From positions 62,001 through 126,000 of the forward strand of contig NZ_CALMPA010000046.1 in NCBI RefSeq assembly GCF_937871615.1: a stretch of DNA of 64,000 nucleotides, given 5' to 3'. The stretch is from an uncultured Sphingomonas sp. (lineage in GTDB: Bacteria > Pseudomonadota > Alphaproteobacteria > Sphingomonadales > Sphingomonadaceae). The position numbers were made by a program, and so were the translations under genes. Shown piece after piece: positions 54,339 through 64,000 of the stretch. The notes under the pieces are model-generated. The model worked only from the letters and a program-made list of their open reading frames with translations. It made no database searches and was not told the DNA's origin. The first letter of the stretch is position 1. Each line of letters begins with the position of its first letter.

Positions 54339-55553
54339 TCAGCCGATCTCGTGCCCGCCTTTGAACAGGCGGCGGACCCGGCCTTGCGCGGGCAGCCCGT
54401 CGAACGGCGTGTTGCCCGCCTTGCCCGCCATCCGCTCCGCATCTATCAGCCACGGCGCCTGCTCGTCGATCAGGATGACATCGCCCGGCGCCCCGATCCT
54501 GAACGTGCCCGCGTCGATGCCAAGCACCCGCGCCGGATTGCGCGCGAGCAACGCGAACAGCCGATCCAGCGCGATTTTCTCGTCCCGCGCAATGCCGAGC
54601 GCAAGCGCGAGCAAGGTCTCCGCGCCCGAGGCGCCGGGGCTGGCATCCGCATAGGGCAAACGTTTTTCTTCCGGTCCGCGCGGATCATGGCCTGAACACA
54701 ACACGTCGATCGTGCCGTCCGCCAGCGCGCGCAGTGCCGCGCGCCGATCGTCCTCCGCGCGCAGCGGGGGAGAGAGATGGGCGAAGGTGCGGAAGTCACT
54801 CATCGCATTGTCGGACAGCATCAGATGCGCCGGCGTGATGCCACACGTCACCTTCACCCCGCGACGTTTCGCCGCGCGCACCAGATCGAAGCCTGCCGCC
54901 GTGGTCACCTGCCGGATATGAATCGTGGCTCCAGTGTCCTCGGCGAGCATCACATCGCGCGCGATCGCCAGTGCCTCGGCCACCGAAGACGCAGAAGGAA
55001 GCCCGAGCCGAGTCGCCGTTTCGCCGGTGGTCGCCACCGCATCGCCGGTCAGCGCGCTGTCTTCGGCATGAGTGATGAGCGTCAGCCCGAGATCGCACGC
55101 ATAATCGAGCACGCGCCGCATCACGCCCGAATCCGCGATCCAGCGCCGCCCGGTGCCGATCGCGCGCGCGCCAGCGGATTGGCAGATCGCCATTTCCGCC
55201 AATTCCGTGCCCGCCAGCCCGCGCGTCGCCGCCGCGATCGGATGGATCCACAGATCCGGCTTGCCGATCAATGCGGAGCGCTGGACGATGCCCGGCTCGT
55301 CGAGCACCGGCGATTGATCGGGCATCAAGCCGACACGGGTGATCCCGCCGGCGCGGAATGCGGCGCGGTCGATCGTCGCCACGCCGAGATCGACGATGCC
55401 GGGCGCCAGGATCAGGCCCTTGCATTCGATCACCATCGCGCCGGTCGCCGGGGTGTCCGCGATCAGCCCGTCGGTAATGAACAGATCGCCGGTCCGCTCG
55501 CCGCCCTCGGGGCAGACGATGCGCGCGTTGCGGAAATGGAGCGCGGCGTTCAT
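54339..55553 (-). CDS. dihydroorotase-like protein lacking catalytic residues (PyrC' type)
   Basis: A 404-residue amidohydrolase-fold protein, coupled by a four-base overlap to pyrB. The N-terminal metal site, normally D-x-H-x-H, is replaced: the sequence reads [13 protein letters not shown] near residues 50-60, with both histidines and several following residues gone. The later catalytic Asp motif (usually T-D-H-A-P-H) reads SGHDPRG near 288. Other blocks (THAEDS, HIRQVTT) remain. Such inactive homologues act as structural partners of aspartate transcarbamoylase in Pseudomonas-type PyrB-PyrC' complexes; the same role is inferred here. Confidence 0.88.
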   Translation of the reverse strand: MNAALHFRNARIVCPEGGERTGDLFITDGLIADTPATGAMVIECKGLILAPGIVDLGVATIDRAAFRAGGITRVGLMPDQSPVLDEPGIVQRSALIGKPDLWIHPIAAATRGLAGTELAEMAICQSAGARAIGTGRRWIADSGVMRRVLDYACDLGLTLITHAEDSALTGDAVATTGETATRLGLPSASSVAEALAIARDVMLAEDTGATIHIRQVTTAAGFDLVRAAKRRGVKVTCGITPAHLMLSDNAMSDFRTFAHLSPPLRAEDDRRAALRALADGTIDVLCSGHDPRGPEEKRLPYADASPGASGAETLLALALGIARDEKIALDRLFALLARNPARVLGIDAGTFRIGAPGDVILIDEQAPWLIDAERMAGKAGNTPFDGLPAQGRVRRLFKGGHEIG

Positions 55554-56542
55554 GCCCAGCCCTCCACACCGCGCGCGCGCCGGGTGAGCACGTCCAGACA
55601 CGCCATGCGCACAGCAACCCCCATCGCCACCTGTTCGGTGATCGCGGAACGCTCGGCATGGTCGGCGACGCTCGAATCGATTTCCACCCCGCGGTTCATC
55701 GGGCCGGGGTGCATCACCAGCGCATCCGGCTTCGCGCGCGCGAGCCGTTCCGGGGTGAGCCCGTAGCGCAGGTGATATTCGCGCGGGGAGGGGACATAGC
55801 CGCCCGACATGCGCTCGGTCTGGAGGCGGAGCATCATCACTACGTCCGCTCCTTCCAGCGCCGCGTCGAAATCAGTGAATGCGGTGACGCCCATCCGCTC
55901 GATCGCGGGGGGCATCAGCGTCGTCGGCGCGCATACCCGCACTTCGGCGGCGAGCGCGGTCAGCGCGAGGATGTTCGAGCGCGCGACCCGGCTGTGCAGC
56001 AGATCGCCGCAGATCACCACGCGCTGATGCGCGATGCTCCCCCGCCGCCGCCGGATCGTCAGCGCGTCGAGCAATGCCTGGGTGGGATGCTCATGCCGTC
56101 CGTCGCCCGCGTTGAGCACGGGGCAATCCACCTTGTCCGCGATCAGCCGCACCGCGCCCGACGACATATGGCGGATGACGATCACGTCGGCGCGCATCGC
56201 GTTCAGCGTCATCGCCGTGTCGATCAGCGTTTCGCCCTTCTTCACGCTGGATTGCGCCGCGTGCATGTTGACCACATCGGCGCCGAGCCGCTTTCCGGCG
56301 ATCTCGAACGACAGCAAAGTGCGCGTCGAATTCTCGAAAAAGGCGTTGATCTGGGTCAGCCCCGCCAGCCGGCGATCGGGCGGGGCATGGGCCGCGTTCG
56401 GCGCGACCCAGCGTTCCGCCTCATCGAGCAGAAACATGATCTCATGCGGCTGGAGGCCCTCGATCCCGGTCAGGTGGCGGTGAGGGAAAACGGCGCCACC
56501 CGGTATCAGGGTGGCGGGGCGGTGGTCCGACGGTTCAGGCAT
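55550..56542 (-). CDS. pyrB: aspartate carbamoyltransferase catalytic subunit PyrB
   Basis: PyrB makes carbamoyl-aspartate in pyrimidine synthesis. The 330-residue protein from the ATG at 56542 shows the carbamoyl-phosphate motif [13 protein letters not shown] near residues 70-82, [19 protein letters not shown] near 145-163, and LRLQTERM near 245. No pyrI gene is present. The overlapping dihydroorotase-like gene suggests the PyrB-PyrC' dodecamer type. Confidence 0.96.
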   Translation of the reverse strand: MPEPSDHRPATLIPGGAVFPHRHLTGIEGLQPHEIMFLLDEAERWVAPNAAHAPPDRRLAGLTQINAFFENSTRTLLSFEIAGKRLGADVVNMHAAQSSVKKGETLIDTAMTLNAMRADVIVIRHMSSGAVRLIADKVDCPVLNAGDGRHEHPTQALLDALTIRRRRGSIAHQRVVICGDLLHSRVARSNILALTALAAEVRVCAPTTLMPPAIERMGVTAFTDFDAALEGADVVMMLRLQTERMSGGYVPSPREYHLRYGLTPERLARAKPDALVMHPGPMNRGVEIDSSVADHAERSAITEQVAMGVAVRMACLDVLTRRARGVEGWA

Positions 56543-56593
56543 CGAAGAGGAGCGGATAGTGACCGGCGCGCGCGGGCGCAACGGTGTTTATCG

Positions 56594-57280
56594 TCAGTTG
56601 TTCGGCACCATCGGCTTCGCGCCCTTCACCTCCGGCGGAATGGGCACCATTTCATAGATATCGAGCGATGCGCCACCGCCCGTCGCGCGATCGAGGATCA
56701 GCCGCCAGCGGAAGGCGGAAACCCGCTCGACCAGCCCGACCAGATCGCGAGAGGCATCCTCGCCATAGCGATATTGTTTCGTCTCGCCTTGGCGGCGATA
56801 GGTGCCGAGCAGCACCATGCGCTTGTCACCATCGGGATAGAGATAGCCTTCCGGTCGATTCTCGCCGGTGGTTTTGGCAAAGGCGGGTCCGTCCTTGTCC
56901 GCGAGAATGTAGCAGACATCGGGCGCAAAGGATTGCACGCCCCGCCTGCCGCCAAGCCGGATCAGCCGGCAATGATAGGGGCCGGGCGACAATTGCGGCG
57001 CCAGTTGCGCGGCCCCCGGATCGAGCAGCACGCCTTCTGACCGGGCGATGACGGCGGCGCCGCGCGGAAGCGAATTGATCGCGCGGGCGAAACGCGCGTC
57101 GAGCGTATCGAGCGAGCGCAGCCCCGCCGGGGTGGCGATCCGCATCCATTCGGGTTGCGGGGTGCTGGTGTCCACCGTTGCATGAGGCCGCATGGGGCTT
57201 GGCCGCATGGCGCTATGCTGCGCGCCGCATCCCGCAAGCGCCGCGCTCGCCAGCCCGATGGTCAGGCAACGCAGAACCAT
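56594..57280 (-). CDS. DUF4893-like lipoprotein
   Basis: From the ATG at 57280 (MVLRCLTIGLASAALAGC) the product is 228 residues with a clear lipobox LAGC ending at residue 18. The mature domain has conserved-looking segments PYHCRLIRLGGRRG, SFAPDVCYILADKDGPAF, and RYGEDASRDLVGLVERVSAFRWRLILDRATGG, which I recall from the DUF4893 family of sphingomonads. Two cysteines could form a disulfide. Function unknown. A longer upstream frame has no coding character. Confidence 0.8.
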   Translation of the reverse strand: MVLRCLTIGLASAALAGCGAQHSAMRPSPMRPHATVDTSTPQPEWMRIATPAGLRSLDTLDARFARAINSLPRGAAVIARSEGVLLDPGAAQLAPQLSPGPYHCRLIRLGGRRGVQSFAPDVCYILADKDGPAFAKTTGENRPEGYLYPDGDKRMVLLGTYRRQGETKQYRYGEDASRDLVGLVERVSAFRWRLILDRATGGGASLDIYEMVPIPPEVKGAKPMVPNN

Positions 57281-57386
57281 CCGCGATCTCCGAATGAAAC
57301 GCCGACGACAGGATCGCATAATCGCGCCGGGAGAACGCGCGATCGGGCGGGTTGGTTCATGCCGGCAACGAATGCGGATCGCGAGG

Positions 57387-57845
57387 CTATACGCGGACGA
57401 GCGCGTCGATCGCTCCCTGCAGGATATAGGCAGCGGCCATCTTGTCGACGAGTTCGGCGCGTTTCGCCCGGCTCGCATCCTGCTCGATCAGGGTGCGCGT
57501 CACCGCCTGCGTCGACCAGCGTTCGTCCCACAGCAGGATCGGGCCGAGATCGGCGATGTTTCGCGCGAAGGCGCGGGTGGATTGGCTGCGCGGGCTTTCG
57601 CTGCCGTCAAGGTTGAGCGGCAGGCCGATGACGATGCCGGTCACCGCCTGCTCGGCGATCAGCGCGGCGAGCGCCTCCTTGTCCTTCGTGAATTTGGCGC
57701 GGCGGATGAGAAGGGCAGGGCTGGCGAAGGTCCACCCCGCGTCGCACAACGCGGTGCCGATCGTCTTGGTGCCCAGGTCCAGCCCGATCAGCCGCCCGCC
57801 GCCTGGCAGCGCATCGCGGAATTCTGCGGCGATGGTGGAGATCAT
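57387..57845 (-). CDS. ruvX: RuvX/YqgF-family nuclease (putative Holliday junction resolvase)
   Basis: A 152-residue RNase H-fold protein. RuvX proteins act in rRNA 5' processing or Holliday junction resolution. The acidic catalytic residues are visible in [17 protein letters not shown] near residues 20-36, in [14 protein letters not shown] near 75-90 and in ERWSTQAV near 108. It starts at 57845, overlapping the stop of the DUF3089 gene by four bases. Confidence 0.92.
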   Translation of the reverse strand: MISTIAAEFRDALPGGGRLIGLDLGTKTIGTALCDAGWTFASPALLIRRAKFTKDKEALAALIAEQAVTGIVIGLPLNLDGSESPRSQSTRAFARNIADLGPILLWDERWSTQAVTRTLIEQDASRAKRAELVDKMAAAYILQGAIDALVRV

Positions 57846-58936
57846 CGCGCGGCCAGCCGCCGTGCGACATCCGCGCGGACATTCGCCCAGAACAGGGCAT
57901 AATCATAAACGTGGAAATTATTGCCCGGCAGCACATAGGGGCCAAGTTGCGGCGCCTCGCCGATCAGCAGGAAGCCGCGCCCGGCGCAGCGCGCGGGCAC
58001 CTTGCCGCGTTCGATCGTCGCGCCGGACATGTCGCCGGCGGGGAACAAGGTGCCGAGGTTCGCGCTCGCCGGGGCGTCCGCATCGGCGGTGCCGGTCAGC
58101 GGGTTGGTGCAGACGATCCGGGTGCCCCGCCGCGCTTGCCCGGTCAGCCCGATGGTGGCGTCGAACGTGTCTAGAATCAGCGTCGGGTCCGCCGGCTCGG
58201 CGAAGCTCCCCCAGGAAAGGACGCAGCCGCGCTGATCGCGGGCGGTGCATTCCGGCAGGCCAAGCGCGGGCAGATCGGCGGTGCGGCTGATCGGCCAGCC
58301 GACGACATAAGCGGCGGCGATCCGTTTCGCGAGCGGCTTGCCCGCGACCCGATCCTTGAGCAGCCGCATCAAATGCAGCGCGCCCTGACTGTGCCCGGCG
58401 AGAACGATCGGGCGCTCAGGCCCGATCCCGCGCAGGAACTCGTCGAACGCCTGAGCCACGTCGCGATAGGCGACATCGAGCGCCCGGCCGGCATCGGGCG
58501 CGGTGGTCAGGAACGCGCCGAACGCCGCCTGCCGATAACGCGGTGCCCAGATATCGCCCGCGCCGTTGAACGCGCTCGCCTGCCCGCGCAGGAACAATTC
58601 GGCGCGCTCATTGGCCTCTTTATCGTCGAGCGAAGCGTTCCAGTGGTCGCGCTCCAGATACGAGGTGGGGTGGATGAAGAAGATCGCCGCGCCGCCCGGC
58701 TTCGGGTGATAGCCCGCCGGCGTCCAGGATGCGGGGCTCTTTTCCAGGCCCGGCCGCGCATACCACATTTGCGGAACGTCATAGGCGTCGGCGGGCAGCG
58801 AAGCGCGCGCCTCGAACGTGGTGCCGGGGACGAAGCGCCAGCGGATCAGATCGTTGCCCCAGATACGAAAGACGATCGCGGCGACGATCACCAGCGCGGT
58901 AAGGAAGGCGACGATATAGAGAAATTTGCGGGCCAT
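57842..58936 (-). CDS. DUF3089-family alpha/beta-hydrolase-like membrane protein
   Basis: A 364-residue protein starting at 58936 ([12 protein letters not shown]), with one N-terminal membrane helix (about residues 5-25) and an alpha/beta hydrolase domain. The nucleophile elbow is [17 protein letters not shown] near residue 178, and [21 protein letters not shown] near 80-100 is typical of DUF3089. The natural substrate is unknown. It overlaps ruvX by four bases and is divergent from gatC. Confidence 0.88.
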   Translation of the reverse strand: MARKFLYIVAFLTALVIVAAIVFRIWGNDLIRWRFVPGTTFEARASLPADAYDVPQMWYARPGLEKSPASWTPAGYHPKPGGAAIFFIHPTSYLERDHWNASLDDKEANERAELFLRGQASAFNGAGDIWAPRYRQAAFGAFLTTAPDAGRALDVAYRDVAQAFDEFLRGIGPERPIVLAGHSQGALHLMRLLKDRVAGKPLAKRIAAAYVVGWPISRTADLPALGLPECTARDQRGCVLSWGSFAEPADPTLILDTFDATIGLTGQARRGTRIVCTNPLTGTADADAPASANLGTLFPAGDMSGATIERGKVPARCAGRGFLLIGEAPQLGPYVLPGNNFHVYDYALFWANVRADVARRLAAR

Positions 58937-59019
58937 CGCGCGTGTGACTGCCCCAGCGGCGCAGCGCGCGCAATGCCGGGCATTGCTTTCCCGCGATGCA
59001 CAATGGTAGCGGCGCACTC

Positions 59020-59307
59020 ATGTCAATCGACACTGCCACAGTTAAGAAGGTCGCGAGCCTTGCGCGCATCGCGATCGACGATGCCGCCGCCGAGCGGCTC
59101 GTGCCCGAACTCAACAACATCCTCGGCTGGATCGAGCAACTCGGGGAGGTCGATACCAAGGGCGTCGAGCCGATGACGGCGGTGATCCCCAATCATCTGC
59201 GCCTGCGCGACGATGTCGTTACCGACGGCGGCATCCGCGACGCGGTGCTGGCGAACGCGCCGGCAGCCGAGCATGGTTTCTTCACGGTTCCGAAGGTGAT
59301 CGAATAG
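59020..59307 (+). CDS. gatC: Asp-tRNA(Asn)/Glu-tRNA(Gln) amidotransferase subunit C
   Basis: GatC stabilises GatA in the tRNA-dependent amidotransferase. The 95-residue protein from the ATG at 59020 has the family pattern [45 protein letters not shown], then [11 protein letters not shown] short upstream extension is possible but not needed. The stop shares a base with the gatA GTG. Confidence 0.95.
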   Translation: MSIDTATVKKVASLARIAIDDAAAERLVPELNNILGWIEQLGEVDTKGVEPMTAVIPNHLRLRDDVVTDGGIRDAVLANAPAAEHGFFTVPKVIE

Positions 59308-60791
59308 TGTCCGACCTTACCGACCTCGGCATCCGCGAGATTCGCGACGGCGTGCGCGCGGGCACCTTCTCCGCGCGCGAAGTGGCCGAAGCCTTCAACG
59401 CTGCCGTCAGCAACGCGAAGGCGCTCAACGCTTTCCTCGTCGAGACCCCCGATCACGCGCTTGCCGCCGCCGATGCCGCCGATGCCGCGCGCGCGGCGGG
59501 CGAGACGCTGAAGCCGCTCGCGGGCGTGCCGATCGGCATGAAGGATCTGTTCTGCACCAAAGGCGTGGCGAGCACCGCGGCGAGCCATATCCTCGAAGGT
59601 TTCACCCCGCCCTACGAGTCCACCGTCTCGCAGAACCTGTGGGATGCGGGCGCCGGGATGCTCGGCAAGCTCAACATGGATCAGTTCGCGATGGGCTCGT
59701 CCAACGAGACGAGCGCGTTCGGCAATGTGATCTCGCCGTGGCGGCGCAACGACGGCGGCAATGCCGCGCTCGCGCCGGGTGGTTCGTCGGGCGGCTCGTC
59801 CGCCGCGGTCGCCGCGCGGATCGCGCCGGGCGCCACGGGCACGGATACCGGCGGCTCGATCCGTCAGCCCGCGGCCTTCACCGGCATTTCGGGCATCAAG
59901 CCAACCTATGGCCGCTGCTCGCGCTGGGGGACGATCGCGTTCGCCTCGTCGCTCGATCAGGCCGGGCCGATGGCGCGTGACGTGCGCGATTGCGCGATCA
60001 TGCTGGGCGCGATGGCCGGCTTCGATGCGAAGGACGCCACCTCGCTCGATCTGCCGGTGCCGAATTGGGAAGCGATGCTCGACGCCAGCCTCGCGGGCAA
60101 GCGCGTTGGCGTGCCGAAAGAATATCGTGTCGACGGAATGCCCGCCGAGATCGAAACCCTGTGGCAGCAGGGCATTCAGTGGCTGAAGGATGCCGGCGCC
60201 GAGGTGGTCGAGGTATCGCTGCCGCACACCAAATATGCGCTGCCGGCTTATTACATTATCGCACCGGCCGAGGCTTCGTCGAACCTCGCGCGTTACGATG
60301 GCGTGCGCTACGGCGAGCGCGATCTGCCCGACGGCGCGAATCTTCAGCAGATGTATGCGGCCACCCGCGCGGCGGGCTTCGGCGATGAGGTGAAGCGCCG
60401 TATCCTGATCGGCACTTATGTGCTCTCCGCCGGCTTCTACGACGCTTATTACACGCAGGCGCAGAAGGTCCGTGCGCTGATCGCGCGCGATTTCGAGGCG
60501 GCGTGGGAGAAGTGCGACGTGCTGCTGACGCCGACGGCGCCGTCGGCCGCCTTCGGGCTGGGCGAGAAGCAGGCCGATCCGCTGGCGATGTATCTGAACG
60601 ACGTGTTCACCGTGCCCGCCAGCCTCGCCGGGTTGCCGGCGATGAGCGTGCCGGGCGGGCTTTCCGCCGAGGGGCTGCCGCTGGGCCTCCAGATCATCGG
60701 CAGGCCGCTCGACGAGCAGGGCGTGTTCAATGCCGCGCTGGCGATCGAGGAACGCGCGGGCTTCGCGGCGCGCCCGCAGGCGTGGTGGTAA
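59307..60791 (+). CDS. gatA: Asp-tRNA(Asn)/Glu-tRNA(Gln) amidotransferase subunit A
   Basis: GatA hydrolyses glutamine and supplies ammonia to GatB. The 494-residue amidase starts with GTG at 59307. The Ser-cis-Ser-Lys triad lies in [14 protein letters not shown] (Lys near residue 78) and [34 protein letters not shown] at about 152-185. It is in the gatC-gatA-gatB operon with a single-base overlap and a 12-base gap to gatB. Confidence 0.97.
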   Translation: MSDLTDLGIREIRDGVRAGTFSAREVAEAFNAAVSNAKALNAFLVETPDHALAAADAADAARAAGETLKPLAGVPIGMKDLFCTKGVASTAASHILEGFTPPYESTVSQNLWDAGAGMLGKLNMDQFAMGSSNETSAFGNVISPWRRNDGGNAALAPGGSSGGSSAAVAARIAPGATGTDTGGSIRQPAAFTGISGIKPTYGRCSRWGTIAFASSLDQAGPMARDVRDCAIMLGAMAGFDAKDATSLDLPVPNWEAMLDASLAGKRVGVPKEYRVDGMPAEIETLWQQGIQWLKDAGAEVVEVSLPHTKYALPAYYIIAPAEASSNLARYDGVRYGERDLPDGANLQQMYAATRAAGFGDEVKRRILIGTYVLSAGFYDAYYTQAQKVRALIARDFEAAWEKCDVLLTPTAPSAAFGLGEKQADPLAMYLNDVFTVPASLAGLPAMSVPGGLSAEGLPLGLQIIGRPLDEQGVFNAALAIEERAGFAARPQAWW

Positions 60792-60803
60792 GGAACGAAA
60801 GCG

Positions 60804-62264
60804 ATGACTGAATCCACCTATCGCATCAAGGGCGCCACCGGGGATTGGGAGGTCGTGATCGGCCTCGAGGTTCACGCGCAGGTCACGTCGAACGCGAAGC
60901 TCTTTTCCGGCGCCGCCACCGCGTTCGGTGCGGAGCCGAATACGCAGGTGAGCCTTGTCGATGCCGCGATGCCGGGAATGCTGCCGGTGCCGAACCGCGA
61001 GTGCATCCGGCAGGCGGTGCGCACCGGCATGGCGATCGACGCGCGGATCAACAAATGGTCGCGGTTCGACCGGAAGAATTATTTCTACGCCGATCTACCG
61101 CAGGGCTATCAGATTTCGCAGCTTTATCACCCGCTTGTCGGAGAAGGCTCGGTCGAGATCGAGGATGGCGACGCGATCAAGGTGATCGGCGTGGAGCGCA
61201 TTCACGTCGAGCAGGACGCTGGCAAGCTGATGCACGATCAGCATCCGACGCGCTCTTATGTCGATCTCAACCGTTCCGGGGTGGCGCTGATGGAGATCGT
61301 CAGCCGCCCGGATATGCGTTCGCCAGCAGAGGCAGGGGCTTATCTGCGAAAGCTGCGCGCGATCCTCCGCTACGTCGGCTCGTGCGACGGCAATATGGAG
61401 GAAGGCTCGATGCGCGCCGACGTCAACGTCAGCGTGCGCAAGCCGGGCGACGAATTCGGCACCCGCACCGAGACGAAGAACGTCAATTCCGTGCGCTTCG
61501 TGATGGCCGCGATCGAGCACGAAGCGAACCGGCAGGTCGATGTGCTCGAATCCGGTGGCAAGATCGTGCAGGAAACCCGCCTGTTCAATCCGGATACGGG
61601 CACGACGCGCTCGATGCGCTCCAAGGAAGACGCGCACGATTACCGTTACTTCCCCGATCCCGATCTGTTGCCGCTCGAACTGGACGATGCGTTCCTGGAC
61701 GAATGCCGCGCCTCGCTGCCCGAACTGCCCGATGCGAAGCGCAAGCGGTACGAGGCGCTGGGGATCACCACCTATAACGCCGATGTGCTGACGGCGGAGG
61801 TGGAGACCGCGCGCTGGTTCGATGCGCTGCTGGAAGCCGGCGCTGCGCCCGCCGCCGCGTCCAACTGGGTGACGGGGGAGTTGTTCGGCGCGCTGAACCG
61901 GATCGGGAGGGGGATCGGGGAATCGCCGGTCACGCCCGGTCAGGCGGCTGAACTGCTCGCGCTGGTCGCGAACGGCACGCTTTCCGGCAGCCTCGCCAAG
62001 CAGGTGTTCGAGGTGATGCTTGAGACGGGCGACGCGCCGGGCAAGATTGTCGAGGAGCGCGGTCTGAAGCAGACTTCGGACACTGGCGCGATCGAGGCGA
62101 TCATCGCGGAAGTGCTGGCGAAGAACCCGAGCCAGCTCGAACAATATCGCGGCGGCAAGGAGGCCCTGTTCGGCTTCTTCGTCGGCCAGACGATGAAGGC
62201 GATGGCGGGCAAGGCCAATCCGCAAGTGGTGAACGAATTGCTCAAAAAGGCGCTCGCCGCCTGA
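60804..62264 (+). CDS. gatB: Asp-tRNA(Asn)/Glu-tRNA(Gln) amidotransferase subunit B
   Basis: GatB phosphorylates the misacylated tRNA and completes amidation. The 486-residue protein has [23 protein letters not shown] near the N-terminus, the [15 protein letters not shown] kinase-core segment near residue 95, [24 protein letters not shown] near 155, and a C-terminal YqeY-like tail domain ending [10 protein letters not shown]. It is the last gene of the operon and is followed by a strong terminator. Confidence 0.97.
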   Translation: MTESTYRIKGATGDWEVVIGLEVHAQVTSNAKLFSGAATAFGAEPNTQVSLVDAAMPGMLPVPNRECIRQAVRTGMAIDARINKWSRFDRKNYFYADLPQGYQISQLYHPLVGEGSVEIEDGDAIKVIGVERIHVEQDAGKLMHDQHPTRSYVDLNRSGVALMEIVSRPDMRSPAEAGAYLRKLRAILRYVGSCDGNMEEGSMRADVNVSVRKPGDEFGTRTETKNVNSVRFVMAAIEHEANRQVDVLESGGKIVQETRLFNPDTGTTRSMRSKEDAHDYRYFPDPDLLPLELDDAFLDECRASLPELPDAKRKRYEALGITTYNADVLTAEVETARWFDALLEAGAAPAAASNWVTGELFGALNRIGRGIGESPVTPGQAAELLALVANGTLSGSLAKQVFEVMLETGDAPGKIVEERGLKQTSDTGAIEAIIAEVLAKNPSQLEQYRGGKEALFGFFVGQTMKAMAGKANPQVVNELLKKALAA

Positions 62265-62282
62265 CGTGACGGGCAAGCCAGG

Positions 62283-62325
62283 CGGGCGCGACAAAGGGTT
62301 ATCTGTCGCGCCCGTTGTTTTTATC
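62283..62325 (+). terminator. intrinsic terminator of gatCAB
   Basis: CGGGCGCGACA (62283-62293) and TGTCGCGCCCG (62304-62314) form a perfect 11-bp stem with a 10-base loop, followed by TTGTTTTTAT. It lies 18 bases after the gatB stop. Confidence 0.88.
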
Positions 62326-62848
62326 GCTCGTTGAGCCGCGGCATCAGCTCGACGAAATTGCAGGGCCGGTGGCGGCTGTCGAGCTGCTCACGCAGGATGC
62401 CGTCCCACCCGTCCTTCACCGCGCTGGTCGATCCGGGCAGCGCGAAGATATAGGTGCCGCGCGCGACGCAGGCGCAGGCGCGCGATTGCACGGTGGATGT
62501 GCCGATCGTCTGATAGCTGAGCCAGCGGAACAGTTCGCCGAAACCGGGAATCATCTTGTCCGCGACCCGCTCGATCGCCTCCGGGGTCACGTCACGCCCG
62601 GTGACGCCGGTGCCGCCTGTGGTGATGACGCAATCGACCCGTTCATCGCCGATCCAGCGATGAAGTTGCGCGACGAGATCGTCGGCGTCGTCGCGCAGGA
62701 TGGCGCGATCGGCCAGCACGTGCCCTGCGCCGGTCAGCCGCTCCACCAGCGTATCGCCCGAACGATCCTCCGCCAGTGAGCGCGTGTCGGATACGGTGAG
62801 CACGGCGATGCGCACCGGCAGGAAAGGGAGGCTCGTGTCGATCGGCAT
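62321..62848 (-). CDS. moaB: molybdenum cofactor biosynthesis protein MoaB
   Basis: MoaB/MogA-type enzymes adenylylate molybdopterin before metal insertion. The 175-residue protein shows [26 protein letters not shown] near the N-terminus, [19 protein letters not shown] at about 70-88 and [23 protein letters not shown] near 140-160, all family signatures. It is convergent with gatB, sharing the terminator region. Confidence 0.94.
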   Translation of the reverse strand: MPIDTSLPFLPVRIAVLTVSDTRSLAEDRSGDTLVERLTGAGHVLADRAILRDDADDLVAQLHRWIGDERVDCVITTGGTGVTGRDVTPEAIERVADKMIPGFGELFRWLSYQTIGTSTVQSRACACVARGTYIFALPGSTSAVKDGWDGILREQLDSRHRPCNFVELMPRLNER

Positions 62849-62903
62849 AAGGCGCTGACGCTAATTGGAGAGGCGGGGTCTGGCGACCCCAAATAGGCGG
62901 GGT

Positions 62904-63284
62904 TCAGTGTTTCCCGTTCGCCGCCACGGCCGCGCGGATCAGGGCTTTCAACGCCTCGGGGTTGATGGCATCGCCTTCGTGAAAGTCGATCGCGCGCCGT
63001 ACATTGCCGTCGAGGCTGGCGTTGAACAGCCGCGCGGGATCGTCAAGCGCGGCGCCCTTGGCAAAGGTCATCTTCACGGCGTTCTTGTAGCTCTCGCCGG
63101 TGCAGATCATCCCGTTGCGATACCAGACGGGAACGCCGCGCCATTTCCATTCCTCGATCACGTCGGGAACAGCCTCGATGATAAGCGCGCGGATGCGGGA
63201 AAGCGTGTCGCCGCGCCAGTCCCCGAGTGCGCGGATGCGCGCGTCGATCAGGTCGGACGGTGTTTCGGCACCGTCGCTCGCCAT
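62904..63284 (-). CDS. DUF1801-domain protein
   Basis: From the ATG at 63284 the product is 126 residues. The fold and motifs match DUF1801 (YdhG/YjbR-like): DWRGDTLSRIRALIIEAVPDVIEEWKWRGVPVWYRNGMICTGESYKNAVKMTFAKGAAL, then FNASLDGNVRRAIDFHEGD. No enzymatic role is established for the family. The start shares a base with the stop of the transglycosylase gene. Confidence 0.88.
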   Translation of the reverse strand: MASDGAETPSDLIDARIRALGDWRGDTLSRIRALIIEAVPDVIEEWKWRGVPVWYRNGMICTGESYKNAVKMTFAKGAALDDPARLFNASLDGNVRRAIDFHEGDAINPEALKALIRAAVAANGKH

Positions 63285-64000
63285 CAGTGGCCGCCGCCGC
63301 TGATCGTGGTCGAGGTGGGGCCGACGCGCCCGTCCACCGCGATCGCGGTCTGCTGCGGGCGTGCCGCGATGCGCACCGCGCTCGGCCCCGGAAGGCCGGG
63401 GAAGCGCGGCCACATGCCCTGCGCCAGCGCGGCGCGGCTGGTGGAGGTCGCGCGACCGGCCTGCGCCTCATACATCCAGTAATTGCGCAGCACCGTCGTC
63501 ACATAGCCGCGCGTTTCCCAATAGGGGATGCTTTCGATGTAGAGCAGGGGATCGCCGCCGTCCTGAACGATCGCGTTCCAGTCCTGCACGGGCTTCGGCC
63601 CGGCGTTATAGGCGGCGATGACCTTGGGCAGCAGCCCCTGTGTGATGCCCATGTCGCGCAGCTTTTCGAGGTGGCGCTGGCCGATATCCATGTTCGTGGA
63701 AGGCCGGGTCAACGCCGCGCGATCGACGGCCATCCCGCGTTCGCGCATGTAATCGGTTGCCGCCGCCGGCATGATTTGCATCAGGCCATAGGCGCCCGCC
63801 GGGCTGACCACCTTGTTGCGGAAACCCGATTCCTGAAGGGTGTGCGCCCACACCAGCGCCTTGTCGACGCGCCAGCCGGTATCCGGCGTCCAGTTCGGCG
63901 TGGGATAGCGCGCATCGGCGGTGGTGACGACGCCGGGCGGGCAATTGTGCGCCAGCCACACGACGCTCGCCGGCAGGTCCATCTGCTCGGTGAGCCGGAT
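63284..64000 (-). CDS. lytic murein transglycosylase (partial, 5' end outside window)
   Basis: A secreted SLT-family enzyme that cleaves the glycan strands of peptidoglycan. The visible 239 codons are open to the right edge (an internal ATG at 63982 is not taken as the start because IRLTEQ continues upstream). The catalytic Glu is in VWAHTLQESGFRNKVVSPAGAYGLMQIMPAAATDY, and VIAAYNAGP and VTTVLRNYWMYEAQ are further SLT/Slt70 signatures. The C-terminal 60 residues are Ala/Pro/Arg-rich. Domain content upstream of the catalytic part is out of view. Confidence 0.9.
   Translation of the reverse strand: MRLTEQMDLPASVVWLAHNCPPGVVTTADARYPTPNWTPDTGWRVDKALVWAHTLQESGFRNKVVSPAGAYGLMQIMPAAATDYMRERGMAVDRAALTRPSTNMDIGQRHLEKLRDMGITQGLLPKVIAAYNAGPKPVQDWNAIVQDGGDPLLYIESIPYWETRGYVTTVLRNYWMYEAQAGRATSTSRAALAQGMWPRFPGLPGPSAVRIAARPQQTAIAVDGRVGPTSTTISGGGH

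Overview
The window is high-GC alphaproteobacterial DNA that most resembles a sphingomonad (Sphingomonas or a near relative). The evidence is the gene content and order: mreBCD-mrdA-rodA, hisB-hisH-hisA-hisF, an alpha-type SspB, ATP12, an MlaA with a long N-terminal extension, a TonB-dependent receptor with a catabolic operon, many 1-4 base start/stop overlaps and frequent GTG/TTG starts. Genus is an inference.

Region 1 (1-8244) looks like the end of an integrated conjugative element. Reading leftwards it has a small secreted protein, a DsbC-like thiol protein, an F-type pilin and traL, traE, traK, traB and traV (cut by the window edge), in the order known from F-like type IV secretion. To the right, divergently, are an XRE regulator and an AlpA-like regulator, separated from the tra genes by an AT-richer control region with a perfect 14-bp palindrome and a second inverted repeat. 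An FAD monooxygenase lies between this module and a tRNA-Lys whose 3' end faces it. 9-bp direct repeats near that 3' end suggest an attachment region, but no integrase is visible.

Region 2 (8245-26600) is conserved chromosome: the rod-shape operon mreB-mreC-mreD-mrdA-rodA, mutL, the his operon with an embedded YciI-like gene, sspB, fumC, gmk, ATP12, an RluA-family pseudouridine synthase, a PaiB-like protein and crcB, with several small membrane or secreted proteins.

Region 3 (26600-36640) is accessory. A LuxR-family regulator, a full-length acyl-CoA dehydrogenase, a shortened second acyl-CoA dehydrogenase, an AMP-forming CoA ligase and a TonB-dependent receptor look like a system for uptake and beta-oxidation of an unknown hydrophobic acid. 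Two near-identical dyads with lux-box spacing (CTG-N10-CAG) precede the dehydrogenase and the receptor, so one regulator may control both transcription units. Next come a LysR regulator and a divergent YeiH-family transporter.

Region 4 (36700-64000) is mostly housekeeping: tRNA-Pro, mlaA, a DsbA-like protein, a CAT-anticodon tRNA, an M28 peptidase, leuA behind a leucine-rich leader peptide and alternative RNA stems, a TMEM175-like channel, YceI, ilvC-ilvN-ilvB (with a large inverted repeat between ilvN and ilvB), miaA/serB, an orphan ParA/ribbon-helix-helix pair flanked by two SPOR-domain proteins, pyrB with a dihydroorotase-like partner that has lost catalytic residues, ruvX, gatCAB, moaB and a lytic transglycosylase cut by the right edge. 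No rRNA operon, CRISPR array or insertion sequence was recognised.
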